64,000 bases of DNA from Christiangramia sabulilitoris (lineage in GTDB: Bacteria > Bacteroidota > Bacteroidia > Flavobacteriales > Flavobacteriaceae). Shown in pieces: positions 34,176 to 44,167 of the stretch; within the stretch, counting starts at the first letter, position 1; every line of letters starts with the position of its first letter. The DNA is taken from assembly GCF_007050985.1 (NCBI RefSeq), contig NZ_VHSF01000001.1, positions 930,001 through 994,000 on the forward strand, read 5' to 3'. A program made the position numbers and the translations under genes. The notes under the pieces were generated by a model. That model was not told the DNA's origin, made no database searches, and saw only the letters and a list, made by a program, of their open reading frames with translations.

Positions 34176-35714
34176 ATGATATATAAAAACTATTATTTTC
34201 CGATCTTATCTTTATTCCTATTTGTTTTTCTCGAGAGTTGTACAGGAAAACAAGAACCTCAGGGCCTGGTTCTTTATGATCAACAATGTGCCCGATGCCA
34301 TATAGGCCCCAGTATTCAAGATCTCCCTAAAAATACCTGGAAAACAGCTGTCCTTCCCGATATGGGCACAAGAATGGGGTTTTCTACACCTGGATACGAT
34401 CCTTATCAGGGATTTTCTTTTGAAGAAAAAATTGCCATCATGAAGACGAATACATTTCCTTCCACACCGGTAATTACAGAAGAGGAATGGAAGATCCTTC
34501 AGGATTATATTTTATCGAAAGCACCCGATAGCCTTCCTGAAACAAAGAAACCTTTAAATGTTAATAGCTCACTGGCGCTTTTCGAACCCAAACCACTAAA
34601 ACTTGATGAAAATCCCGGTTCTTATATTACCTATCTTGAATACTTACCTGAAGAGGAAAGGCTTGCCATAGGCGATATTCAGAATAACCTGATCATGTAT
34701 GATTTTGAATCTAACCAGATTGAAAGCACGGTAAAAGGAAACAGTCCGATAATCAAATACAATAAATTCAAAGAGAAGAAATATATTACTCAAATTGGCA
34801 GATTAAACCCTTCAGAAAGACCCGCAGGATCATTATCTATCCTAGAAGATGACCAGGTAAAAAATTATAACCACAAATTACACCGGCCTGTTCATAGTTC
34901 TGTAGCAGACCTTGATAAAGACGGTTCTCCGGAATTTGTCATTAGTGAATTTGGCCATTTTACGGGTAAAGTAAGTTTGTTAAAACAACAGGGGGATAGT
35001 CTCTCTAACAAAACTTTAATTAATCAGCCGGGAACCATTCGCACCCTGATTAGAGATATGAACAATGATGGCAAGCAGGATATTATCGCTTTAACTTCCC
35101 AGGGAGATGAAAGCATTACCATTTTATACCAGAACCAAGCTTTAGAATTTAATTCGGAAAAAGCGATCAGGTTCAGCCCGATATATGGCTCAAGCTGGTT
35201 CGAACTTATAGATTACGATCTGGATGGTGATCTGGACATCGCTACGGTTCATGGAGATAATGCTGATAAGACTCCAATTTTGAAGCCTTACCATGGATTG
35301 AGAATTCATATAAATGATGGTAACAACAATTTTACCGAATCGTTTTTCTATCCGTTGGATGGTGCCACCAGGGTAGTCGCCAGGGATTTTGATGAGGATG
35401 GTGATATAGACTTTGCGCTTATCGCAACCTTTCCAGATTATAATGAGGACCCCTTGCGATCCTTTATTTATCTTGAAAACAAGGATAAAGAAAACTATGA
35501 ATTTACTACCTCAACTTTTGAAGCTGTTAATGAAGCGAGATGGTTCTTAATGGATGCCGGAGATATAGATAAAGATGGAGACCTGGATATTATTCTTAGT
35601 GCATTTTCATACGCTTTTTCACCAATTCCAAAGGATATTCAGCAGTTTTGGCAGGAAAAAGATCTGGATTTGATGGTTTTGGAAAATAAACTATGTACAC
35701 CCACCTTGCAATAA
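34176..35714 (+). CDS. Lipoprotein with c-type haem site and VCBS/FG-GAP propeller
   Basis: A 512-residue lipoprotein (LESCTG, Cys22). A mono-haem cytochrome c domain lies close to the N-terminus: CARCH (38-42), with possible axial Met in VLPDMGTRMGF. From about residue 140 a propeller repeats Asp-rich calcium-loop motifs, including DLDKDGSPEF, DMNNDGKQD, DYDLDGDLD, DFDEDGDIDF and DIDKDGDLD. Haem plus propeller suggests an outer-surface or periplasmic electron carrier. It ends 20 bp from the convergent TolB-like gene. It may accept electrons from the dehydrogenase encoded nearby, but that is inference. Confidence 0.85.
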   Translation: MIYKNYYFPILSLFLFVFLESCTGKQEPQGLVLYDQQCARCHIGPSIQDLPKNTWKTAVLPDMGTRMGFSTPGYDPYQGFSFEEKIAIMKTNTFPSTPVITEEEWKILQDYILSKAPDSLPETKKPLNVNSSLALFEPKPLKLDENPGSYITYLEYLPEEERLAIGDIQNNLIMYDFESNQIESTVKGNSPIIKYNKFKEKKYITQIGRLNPSERPAGSLSILEDDQVKNYNHKLHRPVHSSVADLDKDGSPEFVISEFGHFTGKVSLLKQQGDSLSNKTLINQPGTIRTLIRDMNNDGKQDIIALTSQGDESITILYQNQALEFNSEKAIRFSPIYGSSWFELIDYDLDGDLDIATVHGDNADKTPILKPYHGLRIHINDGNNNFTESFFYPLDGATRVVARDFDEDGDIDFALIATFPDYNEDPLRSFIYLENKDKENYEFTTSTFEAVNEARWFLMDAGDIDKDGDLDIILSAFSYAFSPIPKDIQQFWQEKDLDLMVLENKLCTPTLQ

Positions 35715-35734
35715 AAACATTTCTACAGGCTGGA

Positions 35735-37249
35735 TTAATTCTTACCGGAATTGCTCACGAAAGCAAAATGCTTGCTGTCCGGAGCCCAGGAAGGCACGTT
35801 AAAAGACCCTTGCCCTCCATATAAATAGGCGATCACCCTGGGCGCACCACCGGCGACAGGCATAATATTAAGACTAACCCTTTTAAAGGATGGATGAGCA
35901 TTCACCGGAATATCAGAGGGAAAAGATAAATATGCGATCCATTTACCATCTGGCGAGATGTGTGGAAACCAGTCATTACTGGCATCAAAGGTTAACTGTT
36001 CCTTTTCAGATCCATCAGGTTTCATTCTCCAGATCTGCATGGTTCCGGAAGCGCTACCGTTATAGTAAATATACTTCCCGTCTGGCGAATACTCACAACC
36101 GTCTACATGTTCATTCTGTTTGGTATTAGTAAGCATTACCTCCTCGCCTCCATGTATAGATTTTTTATAAATATCATAGGTAGGATTACCTTCCCGGATC
36201 GCCACATAAACCACCTCTTCATTATTGTCTGCCCATCCATGCCAGTAAGAAGGAGTTTTTTCGGTTATCCTCCGAGGTTCTCCACCTTCCAGTGGCAAGA
36301 TATACACTGCTGAACCTTCACCTTCAGGAGAATGACTTATCGCCAACAATTCACCATTGAAAGAGATACCGTGATCATTATTTAGATTATCGGCAAATCC
36401 GGTATTCAGTTTTTTTATTTCTCCTCCCTGTACTGGAATTGTAAATAAGGAGCCATCCATATTGAATAAAAGTTCTTCACCATCTGGCATCCAATTAGGC
36501 GCTTCAAACCTACGGTCGCTGGTATAAACGATCTTTCGTTTTCCGCTTTCAATATTAATTGTTTCAAGCCTGCATCCTAACCAGCCATCCCTCCCGGGAT
36601 TATAATTGTGCTGTACGGGCTTATCTATTCTCACATTCCAGGCTTTCGCTCTTTCAATATTTTCAGCGTTATGGGAATTAATAAATAACCCTAATAAAAC
36701 CTTATCCTCAAGATTGTCCATTATTTTTGAACCTATCACCTGCATTGGCTCTCCCCTATGTGCAGCCCGCATAATCACCTCATCTCCTTTCCTTTCTAAT
36801 TGCAGAATCTCATAATCAAATTTTGGAGCCTGAACTTCATTTTTTTCATCCAGCATTTCTTCTCCGGTAACTGCTCTCCATTGTAGTGAAGTTAAGCCGT
36901 CACCATGTAAAACTGCACTTACATGTGCCGCATCATCGGCATCAGACTCTCTAAGCATAATCCCGGTCTTGCGATGAGGATCTTTGCCTTCTCCCTGAAA
37001 CCTGAAATTTGCCGTAATTATGAAATCACCTTCAACTTCACTATATAAATAATGGAATTCATCCCGGTCAAACCAAATATTGGTTCCCGCTCCCTCTAAA
37101 ATATATTCCTGCTCTTCAAAATTGAAAGTTCCTGAACCAATCTTTGCCGGATTTCCTATATCCTTATTAAATTCAAATCTTCCCAGCTCATTTTGGGCAT
37201 TAATAATATTAAAGGACAGGAATAGAGTGAAAAAAATAAAGATTCGCAT
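35735..37249 (-). CDS. Secreted TolB-like (PD40) propeller protein with N-terminal lectin-like domain
   Basis: A 504-residue secreted protein (signal about residues 1-18, NIINAQ). The first ~190 residues form a LamG/DUF1349-like beta-sandwich (EGDFIITANFRFQGEGKDP, KTGIMLRESDADDAAH). From about 205 it has TolB-type blades, each with a DG motif: DRRFEAPNWMPDGEELLF, GCEYSPDGKYIYYNG, WFPHISPDGKWIAYLS, WAPDSKHFAFVS. Relatives are often encoded with sugar-oxidising dehydrogenases. It lies 40 bp downstream of the gluconate-dehydrogenase subunit 3 gene on the same strand and looks like the last gene of that operon. It probably binds sugar and is not obviously an enzyme. Confidence 0.82.
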   Translation of the reverse strand: MRIFIFFTLFLSFNIINAQNELGRFEFNKDIGNPAKIGSGTFNFEEQEYILEGAGTNIWFDRDEFHYLYSEVEGDFIITANFRFQGEGKDPHRKTGIMLRESDADDAAHVSAVLHGDGLTSLQWRAVTGEEMLDEKNEVQAPKFDYEILQLERKGDEVIMRAAHRGEPMQVIGSKIMDNLEDKVLLGLFINSHNAENIERAKAWNVRIDKPVQHNYNPGRDGWLGCRLETINIESGKRKIVYTSDRRFEAPNWMPDGEELLFNMDGSLFTIPVQGGEIKKLNTGFADNLNNDHGISFNGELLAISHSPEGEGSAVYILPLEGGEPRRITEKTPSYWHGWADNNEEVVYVAIREGNPTYDIYKKSIHGGEEVMLTNTKQNEHVDGCEYSPDGKYIYYNGSASGTMQIWRMKPDGSEKEQLTFDASNDWFPHISPDGKWIAYLSFPSDIPVNAHPSFKRVSLNIMPVAGGAPRVIAYLYGGQGSFNVPSWAPDSKHFAFVSNSGKN

Positions 37250-37288
37250 AAGAGAGAGTTAAGAACAAAAAAATAATATTACCAGAGA

Positions 37289-37954
37289 TTACAGAGACAT
37301 TGCTTTCCCATTTCCCAGTTCGGTTATAGGTGCACAAGGAATATATTCCCCCGGTACGGGATCATGCCAAAGGATGTTCTCACCTATCTCCTTACTGGTT
37401 TTCCAGGCCCAGATTCCCATATCCCTTACATTTTTCAAATAAGCAAAGGCTAAAGCATCTGCGTCTTCACTGGAAAAAAGTTCTTCGGGTTCCACATCAG
37501 AATTTTTATCCATAGGGTCCTGGGTTTCACCAAGCCTTTTTACATAAACTTCTTTTTCTGCCGGGGCAGCTTTTAAATATTTCCCGATTACTTTCTCAAT
37601 ATCCTCAGCTTCAGCATTCACAGCACTCTTCTTAATTTCATGCTCAAATGCCTGATTAAAGGCTTCAGCAGATCTTAAAAATCTGGATTTTTCCTCCGGC
37701 GAAGCCACTTCGTTCATATAAGCATCAATGAACCTGGGCACATTAACCGTATTTGCTCCGGGAGTATCTGTTTCAGGAATAATAATATCGAGCACCTTTT
37801 TTAGAACCAGGCCACTGGGAGCAGATAGAACCAAAGGCTGCCAGTCATAATCAGGATAGTTACGACAGCTCTGTAAGAGACCTAAGGTTGCAGGGCCTAT
37901 AGCCATAATCCCTGCACCAAATCCAATATTTCTTAAAGCCTGTCTTCTATTCAT
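37289..37954 (-). CDS. Gluconate 2-dehydrogenase subunit 3-family protein
   Basis: A 221-residue protein with a Tat-like N-terminus (MNRRQALRNIGFGAGIMAIG) and a Cys at about residue 30 (LLQSCRN) that may be lipidated. The mature part carries the subunit 3 pattern: LSAPSGLVLKKVLDIIIPETDTPGANT, then VPRFIDAYM, and a late EIGENILWHDPVPGEYIPC. In known enzymes this small subunit assists a GMC-type flavoprotein dehydrogenase, in export or stability. Here the GMC gene lies two genes upstream, which supports that pairing. Confidence 0.88.
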   Translation of the reverse strand: MNRRQALRNIGFGAGIMAIGPATLGLLQSCRNYPDYDWQPLVLSAPSGLVLKKVLDIIIPETDTPGANTVNVPRFIDAYMNEVASPEEKSRFLRSAEAFNQAFEHEIKKSAVNAEAEDIEKVIGKYLKAAPAEKEVYVKRLGETQDPMDKNSDVEPEELFSSEDADALAFAYLKNVRDMGIWAWKTSKEIGENILWHDPVPGEYIPCAPITELGNGKAMSL

Positions 37955-37998
37955 AACTCAAAAAAATTAAAACTTTCATTCAAAATTGCACTCATGAA

Positions 37999-38874
37999 TT
38001 ACAGGAGATCCTTCTTTATATAGTTAAAACTTTGCGCAAGACTTTTATATGGATCCATCTCAAAATTTTCCTGCTCGACTATAAAGTGCTTACCTCCTGC
38101 TTCCTTCGCCAGATCAAATATTTTCGCAAAATCTATAGTACCGTTTCCTATTTCTGTATTTTTATCGTTGTTCGAGCGACTCATATCCTTTACATGCCAA
38201 AGTGGAAATCTTCCGGGATACTTGCGAATTAGTTCCGCAGGATCCTTGCCGGCTCTTACGACCCAATAAATATCCATTTCAAAGTATACCAGATCCTTTT
38301 CTGTATTTTCTAAAAATACCTCATAACCATTTTTTCCATTGAAATCATCAAACTCAAAAGCGTGATTATGATAACCCAGTTTCAACCCGGCTTCTGCACA
38401 CATCTGGCCGGCTTCATTCAATTTATCGGCCATTCGCTTATAGTCATCAAGCGATGTTCTTAAAGGGTCTGAGATATAAGGAATAACCACATATTTTTGA
38501 TCAAGGCCTTTTGCTACCTCCAGAGTTTTAGTAAAATCATTCCTTGTACCTTCTTTACTTAAATAGGTATCTACCCCATAATGCCCGCTGGGAGAAGTAA
38601 GCCCATTGGTTTTTAAAAGCTGGTAGAACTCCGGCACGGTGAATCCCCAGAATTGGTTATCTGGCGAGTATCCATAAGTTTCTACTTCCTTAAACCCTAT
38701 CCTGGCAATTTCCTTCAGGGTTCCGCGCACATCATTTCCGATAGTATTTCTTAATGAATAAAGCTGCAGCCCCAGGGCCTGTGAACTTTCACAGCTATAT
38801 AGCATTCCGGGTAGAGTTGCTGAAGCAGCCAGGGCAAGACCAGTTTGCTTTATAAAAGTTCTTCTTTTGATCAT
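37999..38874 (-). CDS. Exported sugar phosphate isomerase/epimerase-type TIM barrel
   Basis: A 291-residue protein with a Tat-like signal and lipobox-like Cys (IKRRTFIKQTGLALAASA, then LYSCESS). The domain is an AP endonuclease 2-type TIM barrel, and likely metal ligands are visible in YHNHAFEFDD, FEMDIYWVVRAG, WHVKDMSR and FIVEQENFE. Export makes a free sugar or keto-sugar the likely substrate, despite the family name. Homologues that sit with GMC and subunit 3 genes act on 3-keto glycosides in related systems. It lies between the GMC gene (35 bp) and the subunit 3 gene (44 bp). Confidence 0.85.
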   Translation of the reverse strand: MIKRRTFIKQTGLALAASATLPGMLYSCESSQALGLQLYSLRNTIGNDVRGTLKEIARIGFKEVETYGYSPDNQFWGFTVPEFYQLLKTNGLTSPSGHYGVDTYLSKEGTRNDFTKTLEVAKGLDQKYVVIPYISDPLRTSLDDYKRMADKLNEAGQMCAEAGLKLGYHNHAFEFDDFNGKNGYEVFLENTEKDLVYFEMDIYWVVRAGKDPAELIRKYPGRFPLWHVKDMSRSNNDKNTEIGNGTIDFAKIFDLAKEAGGKHFIVEQENFEMDPYKSLAQSFNYIKKDLL

Positions 38875-38909
38875 AATTATGGATTTTTATTAATGTGGTT
38901 ACGATTGCT

Positions 38910-40622
38910 CTAAGTGCCTTCCTTATATTTAGTTTTAAACTTTCCGGCTTTGAATTCCCTGACCGCGTGATTCGCAGCCCTCGCCGTGATGGCCATATAG
39001 GTTAATGAAGGGTTCTGTGATGCTGAAGAAGTCATACAGGCACCATCTGTTACATATACGTTCTGCACTGCATGTATCTGATTGTTCCTGTTCAAAACAG
39101 AGGTTCTAGGATCTCTACCCATCCGGGCGGTTCCCATTTCATGGATTCCGTTACCAGGATAACAAGGATCATCATATCCCTGTACATCTCTGAATCCCGC
39201 TGCTTTTAACATAGCTACAGCCTGTTCTTGGGCGTCCTTCCTCATCGCTTTCTCATTCTCTTTATATTCACAATCAAAGGTCACCGTAGGTAATCCCCAT
39301 TGGTCTGGTTTCTCATAATCCAGGGTCATTTTGTTTTCGTGGTAAGGCAGGCATTCCCCAAAACAATTCACCCCAATTTTCCAGTCTCCAGGTTTTAGCA
39401 ATGCTTCTTTAAGTTCTTTGCCATAGCTCATTTCGCCTACTGCTTCGGTCCAGTCAGTTCTGCTGGCACCGCCCTGCATCCCGTAACCACGCACAAATGA
39501 TTTCATGGTAGTATCCCGGTCTATATTCCGGAAACGGGGCACAAAAAAACCGGCAGGTTTCCTTCCCTTATAATAATCTTCCTGATGATTGTCTGATATC
39601 CCGGTCGCACCTACTTTAAAATGATGATCCATTAAATTATGCCCCAGTTCACCGCTATCATTACCTAATCCATTTGGAAAACGTTCAGATTTAGACTGCA
39701 TCAGGATCGAGGTGGACGGGATAGCACCGGCGCAACAGAAAATAACATCTGCATAGAACTCCAGGTTCTCCCTGGTTTCAGCATCGATCAGCTTTACCCC
39801 TATGGCCTTGCCCTGATCTTCGTCATAAATGATCTCATGCACTATAGAATGTGGTCTAAGCGTTATATTCCCGGTTCGCTGAGCTGCAGGAAGTGTTGAG
39901 GAATTACTACTGAAATATCCACCATAGGGACAGCCCCGAATACACCTGTTTCTATACTGGCAGGGGCCTCTGCCTTCGCGTCCTTCAGGATCTGTGAGAT
40001 TAGCTGCCCTGGAATGAATAACTGTTCTGTCTTCAAAATTTGCATCAACACCCTCTTTGAACTCCTGTTCCACACAATTTAAGGGCATTTCAGGAGTAAA
40101 GATGCTGTCTGGCAATTGAGGAAGGCCCTCAGCTTTCCCGCTAATCCCAATATATCTCTCTACTTTTTCGTACCAGGGTTCCAGATCTTTATAGCGAATA
40201 GGCCAATCTACACCATGCCCGTCCTTTTTATTTGCTTCAAAATCCATTTCGCTCCATCGAAAAGACATGCGGGCCCACATCAGGGACTTACCACCTACAT
40301 GATAGCCGCGAATCCAGTCAAATCTTTTCTTTTCGTTATAAGGATGATCTATATCATCTACAAACCAGTGTTTGCTGGCCTCCCCGGTGGTGTAACCGGT
40401 TCTGGCTTGTTTTAACTGCCTTTGTCTATCCTCATAGGTCGCCTGTCCACGGAATTTAAAATCCCATGGATCCATATTCATGGTGGGATAATCCTGTACG
40501 TGCTTAACCATTCTTCCCCTTTCAAGAACCAGGGTATCTAATCCACCCTCTGATAATTCTTTAGAAGCCCAGCCCCCGGTAATTCCGGTGCCAATAACAA
40601 TCGCATCATACTTTTTATTCAT
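38910..40622 (-). CDS. GMC-family flavin oxidoreductase (sugar dehydrogenase-like)
   Basis: A 570-residue FAD enzyme. The N-terminal dinucleotide fold is AIVIGTGITGGWASKELSEGG; then come GRMVKHVQDYP, the substrate-domain Cys cluster CQYRNRCIRGCPYGG and the C-terminal GMC domain with IHEMGTARMG (catalytic His) and SASQNPSLTYMAITARA (Asn partner). The GMC plus subunit 3 pairing points to a membrane-linked dehydrogenase that oxidises a sugar hydroxyl. No signal sequence is seen on this subunit; it is probably carried through Tat with the subunit 3 protein. It precedes the TIM-barrel gene by 35 bp. Confidence 0.88.
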   Translation of the reverse strand: MNKKYDAIVIGTGITGGWASKELSEGGLDTLVLERGRMVKHVQDYPTMNMDPWDFKFRGQATYEDRQRQLKQARTGYTTGEASKHWFVDDIDHPYNEKKRFDWIRGYHVGGKSLMWARMSFRWSEMDFEANKKDGHGVDWPIRYKDLEPWYEKVERYIGISGKAEGLPQLPDSIFTPEMPLNCVEQEFKEGVDANFEDRTVIHSRAANLTDPEGREGRGPCQYRNRCIRGCPYGGYFSSNSSTLPAAQRTGNITLRPHSIVHEIIYDEDQGKAIGVKLIDAETRENLEFYADVIFCCAGAIPSTSILMQSKSERFPNGLGNDSGELGHNLMDHHFKVGATGISDNHQEDYYKGRKPAGFFVPRFRNIDRDTTMKSFVRGYGMQGGASRTDWTEAVGEMSYGKELKEALLKPGDWKIGVNCFGECLPYHENKMTLDYEKPDQWGLPTVTFDCEYKENEKAMRKDAQEQAVAMLKAAGFRDVQGYDDPCYPGNGIHEMGTARMGRDPRTSVLNRNNQIHAVQNVYVTDGACMTSSASQNPSLTYMAITARAANHAVREFKAGKFKTKYKEGT

Positions 40623-40659
40623 AGAGAGCTTTCTTTTAAATCATCATTCCTGATAAGAG

Positions 40660-43600
40660 CTATTGACTAACCGCTAATTCATTACTGGAAGATCCAGGTT
40701 TGTTGACCTTAATCAACTGTAATTTATCATTGTTCTTTGCTGAAATTATATAGTCGCCATGTGCAGTTTTTAACCTGATCATATCCTTTACATCGCCGGG
40801 TACGAAGAAACCAGATTCCCTTGCCTGCACCGCTTGGAATTGTCCTTTCCCATTTCCTTTTAAAAGTAGGCCAATCCCTGCATCTGCCCTTGGGGTTTCG
40901 ACTTCAGAGGCAAATAGGTTTCCGGCAATTAGCGCATCCAGGTTCCCGTCCTCATCAAAATCCTCCACCAGGATCTGATTAATATTGGAAATCTGGGCTT
41001 CCACAGGCAACTGATGGATCTTAAAACCATCTTCCCGGTTTTCTATATAAATACTGGCAAAAGATTTAACCTGGTAGTGCAGGGCATTTTCAAGATAATC
41101 TGTGGTATAGATATCTTCCAGGCTGGCATTAGCAAAAGAATTATAATCCTTGAATTTATTCTTAATTCCCGGCATTTGCTGAGAAGAACATTCCCTACCT
41201 CTCACTGGAAATTTTTCGCCGTCATTAAAATAACTTAGCACTATATCATTTATACTATTCCCGTCGAAATCATAATAATAAATATCAAAACTTCCTTTTT
41301 CACTGGCTTTATACTTATAATTCAGACCTAAGTTCCCGGCAATAAAATCCATGTCCCCGTCGTTATCGAAGTCGCCTTCTCTGATGCTAAACCACCAGCC
41401 GGTGGTATCTGCAAGGCCTAGTTGTTTAGAGATATCTATAAATCCTCCATTATTATTTTTAAAGACTTTTATGGGCATCCATTCTCCCGCTACCACAAGG
41501 TCTGTCCAGCCATCATTATCAAAATCTGTCCAGGTGGCACTGGTTACCATTCCCAGTTCGCTTAGATCTGGAGCTATATCTTGGGTAACATCTTTAAAAC
41601 TTACCTGCCCGTTCTTAGAATTATTCTCCAGGATATAACTATTGGCAGGTGCAGGATAACTACCCGGTACCAATCTGCCACCTACAAAAAGGTCCAGATC
41701 GCCGTCATTGTCAAAATCATTGGCGTAAACCCGTGATCCACTGGTAAGCATCTCAGGTAACGCAGAAACCGATCTTTTGAAGTCACCATTTTCATTTATG
41801 TATAATCTATCCTGCAAGGCTTTGGAATTTTTATCAAATTCATTCCCTCCGCTAACCACATAGAGATCGTTATCACCATCATTATCTGCATCGAATATTA
41901 AAGCACCAAGATCTTCATATAACCTATCCTCCTGGATATCCCTGAATTCTTTCTTCTGAAAGCCATTTTTGGTTTGAAAAAATATTCCCGGGTGATATTG
42001 TGTGGCCGCACCTATAAATAAATCTTCCAGGCCATCACCGTTCAGATCTCCCTTAGCCATACCCGGACCAAACATCGAAGTTTTGTGAGGCAGCAGAATC
42101 TCATTTTGAAAGTCATCATATCTGTTTTCTATATGTTGATATTCCAGGTCCAATGAATCTGCATTAATAGTGGTAAATAACTTTTCCTCAGGATTTTCAG
42201 GCACTAAAGACGTTTCTGTTTTCGAATTTTTGTAATCCAGAGTCAGGGTTTGATTTACGCTGATATCCTTTAATATTTCCACCCTTCTATCTGGCCAGAC
42301 TACTTTTAATTCCCCGATGGTTTGATCTTTACCCAGTCCAAAATGCACCTGAGGAGCCACTGAAGACTGAAATCCTCTGGTAAGATTTAATTCCTGTAAT
42401 TGAGTTTGTTCCCCATTCTTTAGATAAACCCTGGTACCAATCCCGAATTTATTATTATCGGGTCCCCTGAAATCTATTTTGAGGTAATTATTATCATCAG
42501 GGTTTTTATTTTCAAAAACCGTGGCTTCATCATCTATATTATTTACGATAATTTCCAGATCACCATCGTTATCCAAATCGGCATAGACTGCCCCGTTGGA
42601 AAACCCTTCGTAAGTTAGCCCCCATTGCTCATTCACGCGCTCAAAAGTCATATCTCCCTGATTTCTATACACGAAATTATCTACTCTTTCTGACGGGATC
42701 TCCAGGGATTTTTCCAGTAAATCGTTGTTTTTGGCTGGATCGTTTTTTAGTTTATTGAAGTAATCTTTATTGTTGATCTCCCTGCGCGTACCATTGGAAA
42801 TATAAATATCCTTCCAGCCGTCATTATCCAGATCTACAAATAATGGTGCCCAGCTCCAATCTGTTGCCTGTACTCCGGCGAGATTGGCCGTATTACTAAA
42901 AAAGGGAGTCTCACCTTTTAAATTCCCTGCATTGGTTTGCAGCGCATTGTACATGTATTGATAATGAAATCCTGCATTGATCGTGCTCCAGAAAAGCTGT
43001 GGATTCATACTGGCCATATTTGCCTTGGCACGGCGATTATCCTTGGCAGCCATATCCATCTGTAAGATATCCAGAAGACCGTCATTGTTATAATCTGCTA
43101 TATCCACACCCATCCCATAAAATGAGGTTTGCTGGGTTGCCTCTTTCAATACTTCTGAAAAGGTACCATCCTGATTATTTAAATACATATAATCTGGCGT
43201 ACTAAAATCGTTGGAAACATAAATATCTGGCCAGCCATCTTCGTTAAGATCTCCTACCGTGGCACTGAGCGTAAGTCCAAACGATCTAAGCCCTGCATCA
43301 TTAGTAACTTTGGTAAATTTGCCCTGGTCATTTCTATAAAGATTATCGGTCTCAATATCCTTTACATTTTGCATTTTAAAAAGGTAAAAATGATTGGGAG
43401 CGTCAAAATTCGTTGGCGGATAGTTGGCTACATATAGATCCAGATCTCCATCCAGGTCGTAATCAAAAAAGGTAGACTGCACGCTGTGCCCCTCATCTGC
43501 CACCCCGTATTCTGAAGCTTTTTCTGAAAATGTTCCATCTGTGTTATTGATATAAAGGAGATTTTCCCGGGGTCCAAATTTCCCCGAAGCCGATACATAA

Positions 43601-44007
43601 ATATCTAGAAAACCATCTCCATTTACATCTGCCATACTAACCCCGGTAAACCACCGGTTATCGCCAGAAACGCCTGCTTTTTCTGAAATATCTTCAAATT
43701 CCAGGTTTCCCTTATTCAGATATAGCCGGTTAGGCTCCATATTTCCGGTAAAAAAAAGATCGGTTAACCCGTCATTATTGATATCCCCGGCGGCTAGCCC
43801 ACCACCCATGTATAAATAGGAGTAACTAAAATAATTAAGGCTGTCATTTTCCCGGAGTGTATTCTTAAAATGTATACCTGTTTTTTCCGGATTAAGCCGG
43901 ATAAAATGCTTTTGATTATCTACAGTTTCATTAGAACCTGAAGAACAGGACTGCAGTACTATAAAGATTAGAAAGAGAAGTAATGAGTTGAGGCTAAATT
44001 TATTCAT
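40660..44007 (-). CDS. Large VCBS/FG-GAP lipoprotein with ASPIC/UnbV domain (CRTAC1-like)
   Basis: An 1115-residue lipoprotein (IFIVLQSCSSGS, Cys at about 21). It has two long calcium-binding propeller regions with many DxDxDG loops (DINNDGLTDLF, DVNGDGFLDIY, DYDLDGDLDLY, DFDNDGDLDLF), with an ASPIC/UnbV domain about halfway (IGTRVYLKNGEQTQLQELNL, SVAPQVHFGLGKDQTIGEL). Such proteins are common partners of SusC/SusD pairs and are thought to be surface binders. It lies after the SusD gene behind a hairpin terminator and 38 bp before the GMC gene. No catalytic activity is claimed. Confidence 0.88.
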   Translation of the reverse strand: MNKFSLNSLLLFLIFIVLQSCSSGSNETVDNQKHFIRLNPEKTGIHFKNTLRENDSLNYFSYSYLYMGGGLAAGDINNDGLTDLFFTGNMEPNRLYLNKGNLEFEDISEKAGVSGDNRWFTGVSMADVNGDGFLDIYVSASGKFGPRENLLYINNTDGTFSEKASEYGVADEGHSVQSTFFDYDLDGDLDLYVANYPPTNFDAPNHFYLFKMQNVKDIETDNLYRNDQGKFTKVTNDAGLRSFGLTLSATVGDLNEDGWPDIYVSNDFSTPDYMYLNNQDGTFSEVLKEATQQTSFYGMGVDIADYNNDGLLDILQMDMAAKDNRRAKANMASMNPQLFWSTINAGFHYQYMYNALQTNAGNLKGETPFFSNTANLAGVQATDWSWAPLFVDLDNDGWKDIYISNGTRREINNKDYFNKLKNDPAKNNDLLEKSLEIPSERVDNFVYRNQGDMTFERVNEQWGLTYEGFSNGAVYADLDNDGDLEIIVNNIDDEATVFENKNPDDNNYLKIDFRGPDNNKFGIGTRVYLKNGEQTQLQELNLTRGFQSSVAPQVHFGLGKDQTIGELKVVWPDRRVEILKDISVNQTLTLDYKNSKTETSLVPENPEEKLFTTINADSLDLEYQHIENRYDDFQNEILLPHKTSMFGPGMAKGDLNGDGLEDLFIGAATQYHPGIFFQTKNGFQKKEFRDIQEDRLYEDLGALIFDADNDGDNDLYVVSGGNEFDKNSKALQDRLYINENGDFKRSVSALPEMLTSGSRVYANDFDNDGDLDLFVGGRLVPGSYPAPANSYILENNSKNGQVSFKDVTQDIAPDLSELGMVTSATWTDFDNDGWTDLVVAGEWMPIKVFKNNNGGFIDISKQLGLADTTGWWFSIREGDFDNDGDMDFIAGNLGLNYKYKASEKGSFDIYYYDFDGNSINDIVLSYFNDGEKFPVRGRECSSQQMPGIKNKFKDYNSFANASLEDIYTTDYLENALHYQVKSFASIYIENREDGFKIHQLPVEAQISNINQILVEDFDEDGNLDALIAGNLFASEVETPRADAGIGLLLKGNGKGQFQAVQARESGFFVPGDVKDMIRLKTAHGDYIISAKNNDKLQLIKVNKPGSSSNELAVSQ

Positions 44008-44062
44008 TTTCGATGATCATCTGTTAATTGATAATATCTGGCAATAAGTTCCTAATTTAATG

Positions 44063-44109
44063 AAAAAGAGCTTGTCTATCAAGGTTAAAAACCTATTCAG
44101 ACAAGCTCT
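44063..44109 (-). terminator. Large hairpin terminator between susD-like and VCBS genes
   Basis: Arms AGAGCTTGTCT and AGACAAGCTCT enclose a smaller AGGTTTTTAACCT hairpin and are followed on the - strand by a T-run. It lies 59 bp after the SusD stop. It would end most susCD transcripts and let a fraction continue into the dehydrogenase genes. Confidence 0.8.
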
Positions 44110-44167
44110 CTAAAAAAATAACTTAGGTTACGCTATATTGACCTGCGATCTCATGATATTTTTAAAA

